From Endomicrobium sp. (GTDB lineage: Bacteria > Elusimicrobiota > Endomicrobiia > Endomicrobiales > Endomicrobiaceae), in assembly GCA_031273645.1 (NCBI GenBank), contig JAISRM010000277.1:1-6176 (forward strand): a stretch of DNA of 6,176 bases, in the 5' to 3' direction. Position 1 is the first letter of the stretch; every line of letters starts with the position of its first letter. Of the stretch, positions 5,744 through 6,176 are shown piece after piece. The translations under genes and the position numbers were made by a program. The notes beneath the pieces are model-generated. The model worked only from the letters and a program-made list of their open reading frames with translations, did not search any database and was not told the origin of the DNA.

Positions 5744-5770
5744 CCGCCGTTGTGCGCGGCTTCTTTTTTT
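5743..5770 (+). terminator. Candidate rho-independent terminator upstream of alaS
   Basis: GCCGC (5743-5747) pairs with GCGGC (5756-5760) around an 8-base loop and is followed at once by TTCTTTTTTT (5761-5770), the best T tract in the window. It could insulate alaS from transcription out of the repeat array. Because it lies 100 bases before the alaS start it could instead be part of a leader attenuator, but no T-box-like sequence is recognised. Confidence 0.55.
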
Positions 5771-5869
5771 GCTAAAATCAGTCAATATTATAAAAGAAAA
5801 ATTTTTATAAAAGCGGCGCTTTTTTCTCTTAGAAATTCAATATATTTACGACGGGATTTGAGGTTAAGT
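5771..5869 (+). promoter_or_regulatory. alaS leader with small T-tailed hairpin and ribosome binding site
   Basis: This AT-rich stretch probably carries the alaS promoter; TATTAT (5786-5791) and TATAAA (5806-5811) are possible -10 boxes, but no well-spaced -35 box is visible, so no site is claimed. AAAAGC-GGC-GCTTTT (about 5809-5823) is a small hairpin running into TTTTTTCTC and looks terminator-like. GAGGT at 5860-5864, six bases before the ATG, is the ribosome binding site that supports the start at 5870. Confidence 0.35.
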
Positions 5870-6176
5870 ATGTCAACGGATTTTAAGCAATCTGCAAAAA
5901 TCAGGGCTGAATTTTTAAATTTTTTCAAGAAAAACGGCTGTACGGCCGTTCCTTCCGATTCTCTTATTCCTTCCGGAGACAAAACCCTTCTTTTTACTTC
6001 CGCCGGAATGGTGCAGTTTAAGCAGCATTTTCTCGGGCAAAGCAAAGATCCTTTTACAAGGGCTGCAAGCTGCCAGTAATGTTTTCGCACTTCCGATATT
6101 GATAATGTCGGCATAACCGCCAGACATGTGACTTTTTTTGAAATGCTCGGGAATGTTTCTTTCGGGGATGAGGGTC
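5870..6176 (+). pseudogene. alaS: Alanyl-tRNA synthetase start, interrupted by in-frame TAA; runs off window
   Basis: AlaRS charges tRNA-Ala with alanine and is essential. The ATG at 5870 has GAGGT six bases upstream. The first 69 residues match the AlaRS N-terminus: IRAEFLNFFKKNG, SDSLIPSGDKTLLFTSAGMVQFK and FLGQSKDPFTRAASCQ. A TAA (6077-6079) then replaces the residue that is normally basic (RCxR or KCxR in family members). The same frame goes on for 32 codons with CFRTSDIDNVGITARH and VTFFEMLGN to the window end. This is a nonsense change, not a frameshift; AAA to TAA needs one substitution. The last residues, GDEG, differ from the usual GDYF, but the edge limits judgement. All nearby genes use TAA or TAG as stops, so reassignment is unlikely. 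Options: true pseudogene with another copy elsewhere, or a sequence or assembly error. Confidence 0.85.

Noticed and set aside
5750..5869. Longer alaS start at 5750
   Set aside because: The upstream 40 codons read through the terminator-like hairpin and AT-rich leader. The ATG at 5870 has a ribosome binding site and begins where AlaRS homology begins.
6077..6079. Selenocysteine or pyrrolysine recoding at the alaS stop
   Set aside because: The codon is UAA, not UGA or UAG, and the family residue is a Lys/Arg, so neither recoding system fits.

Overview
This is an AT-rich bacterial window with all recognisable genes on the + strand. It holds the 3' part of lepA (elongation factor 4), lepB (signal peptidase I), a short NfeD-family gene, a stomatin-like SPFH gene, hemW, and the start of alaS (alanyl-tRNA synthetase). 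The protein sequences, the base composition and the many intergenic repeats next to a broken essential gene would fit a host-associated member of the Elusimicrobiota (Endomicrobium-like). That assignment is an inference from memory of gene style, not a proof.

Layout. Bases 1-3062 form a compact gene run: lepA (5' end outside the window), an 82-base gap with terminator-like hairpins, then lepB, nfeD and the SPFH gene with short gaps and strong AAGGAGG ribosome binding sites before nfeD and the SPFH gene. The run ends in a hairpin that overlaps the SPFH stop codon. Bases 3063-3514 are a repeat-filled gap. hemW occupies 3515-4603. Bases 4604-5742 are a 1.1 kb gene-free repeat array. After it come a terminator-like hairpin, a short leader and alaS from 5870 to the window end. 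alaS is interrupted by an in-frame TAA at codon 70, after which AlaRS-like sequence continues in the same frame.

The repeats are the most unusual part. Two families interlock. (1) A 13-base hairpin, CAGNC-NNN-GNCTG, usually followed by TTTTATG or TTTTG, occurs about 18 times on both strands, and its stem bases change in a paired, compensatory way. (2) A larger mosaic element has 12-base terminal inverted repeats (TTTGTCATTCCC / GGGAATGACAAA). Its ends carry a 20-base palindrome of the form ATTCCC-N8-GGGAAT, the pattern I recall for the neisserial dRS3 repeat. The larger element occurs as one full copy, one interrupted copy, half copies and an internally deleted copy. The small hairpins sit inside it at a recurring junction.

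How the genes fit together. LepA acts on the ribosome and LepB removes signal peptides at the membrane. The NfeD/stomatin pair is a familiar membrane-organising partnership. HemW is a radical-SAM-type heme chaperone. I found no defence, CRISPR, phage or transposase gene. Short reading frames in the repeat zones are translations of the repeats, not genes.
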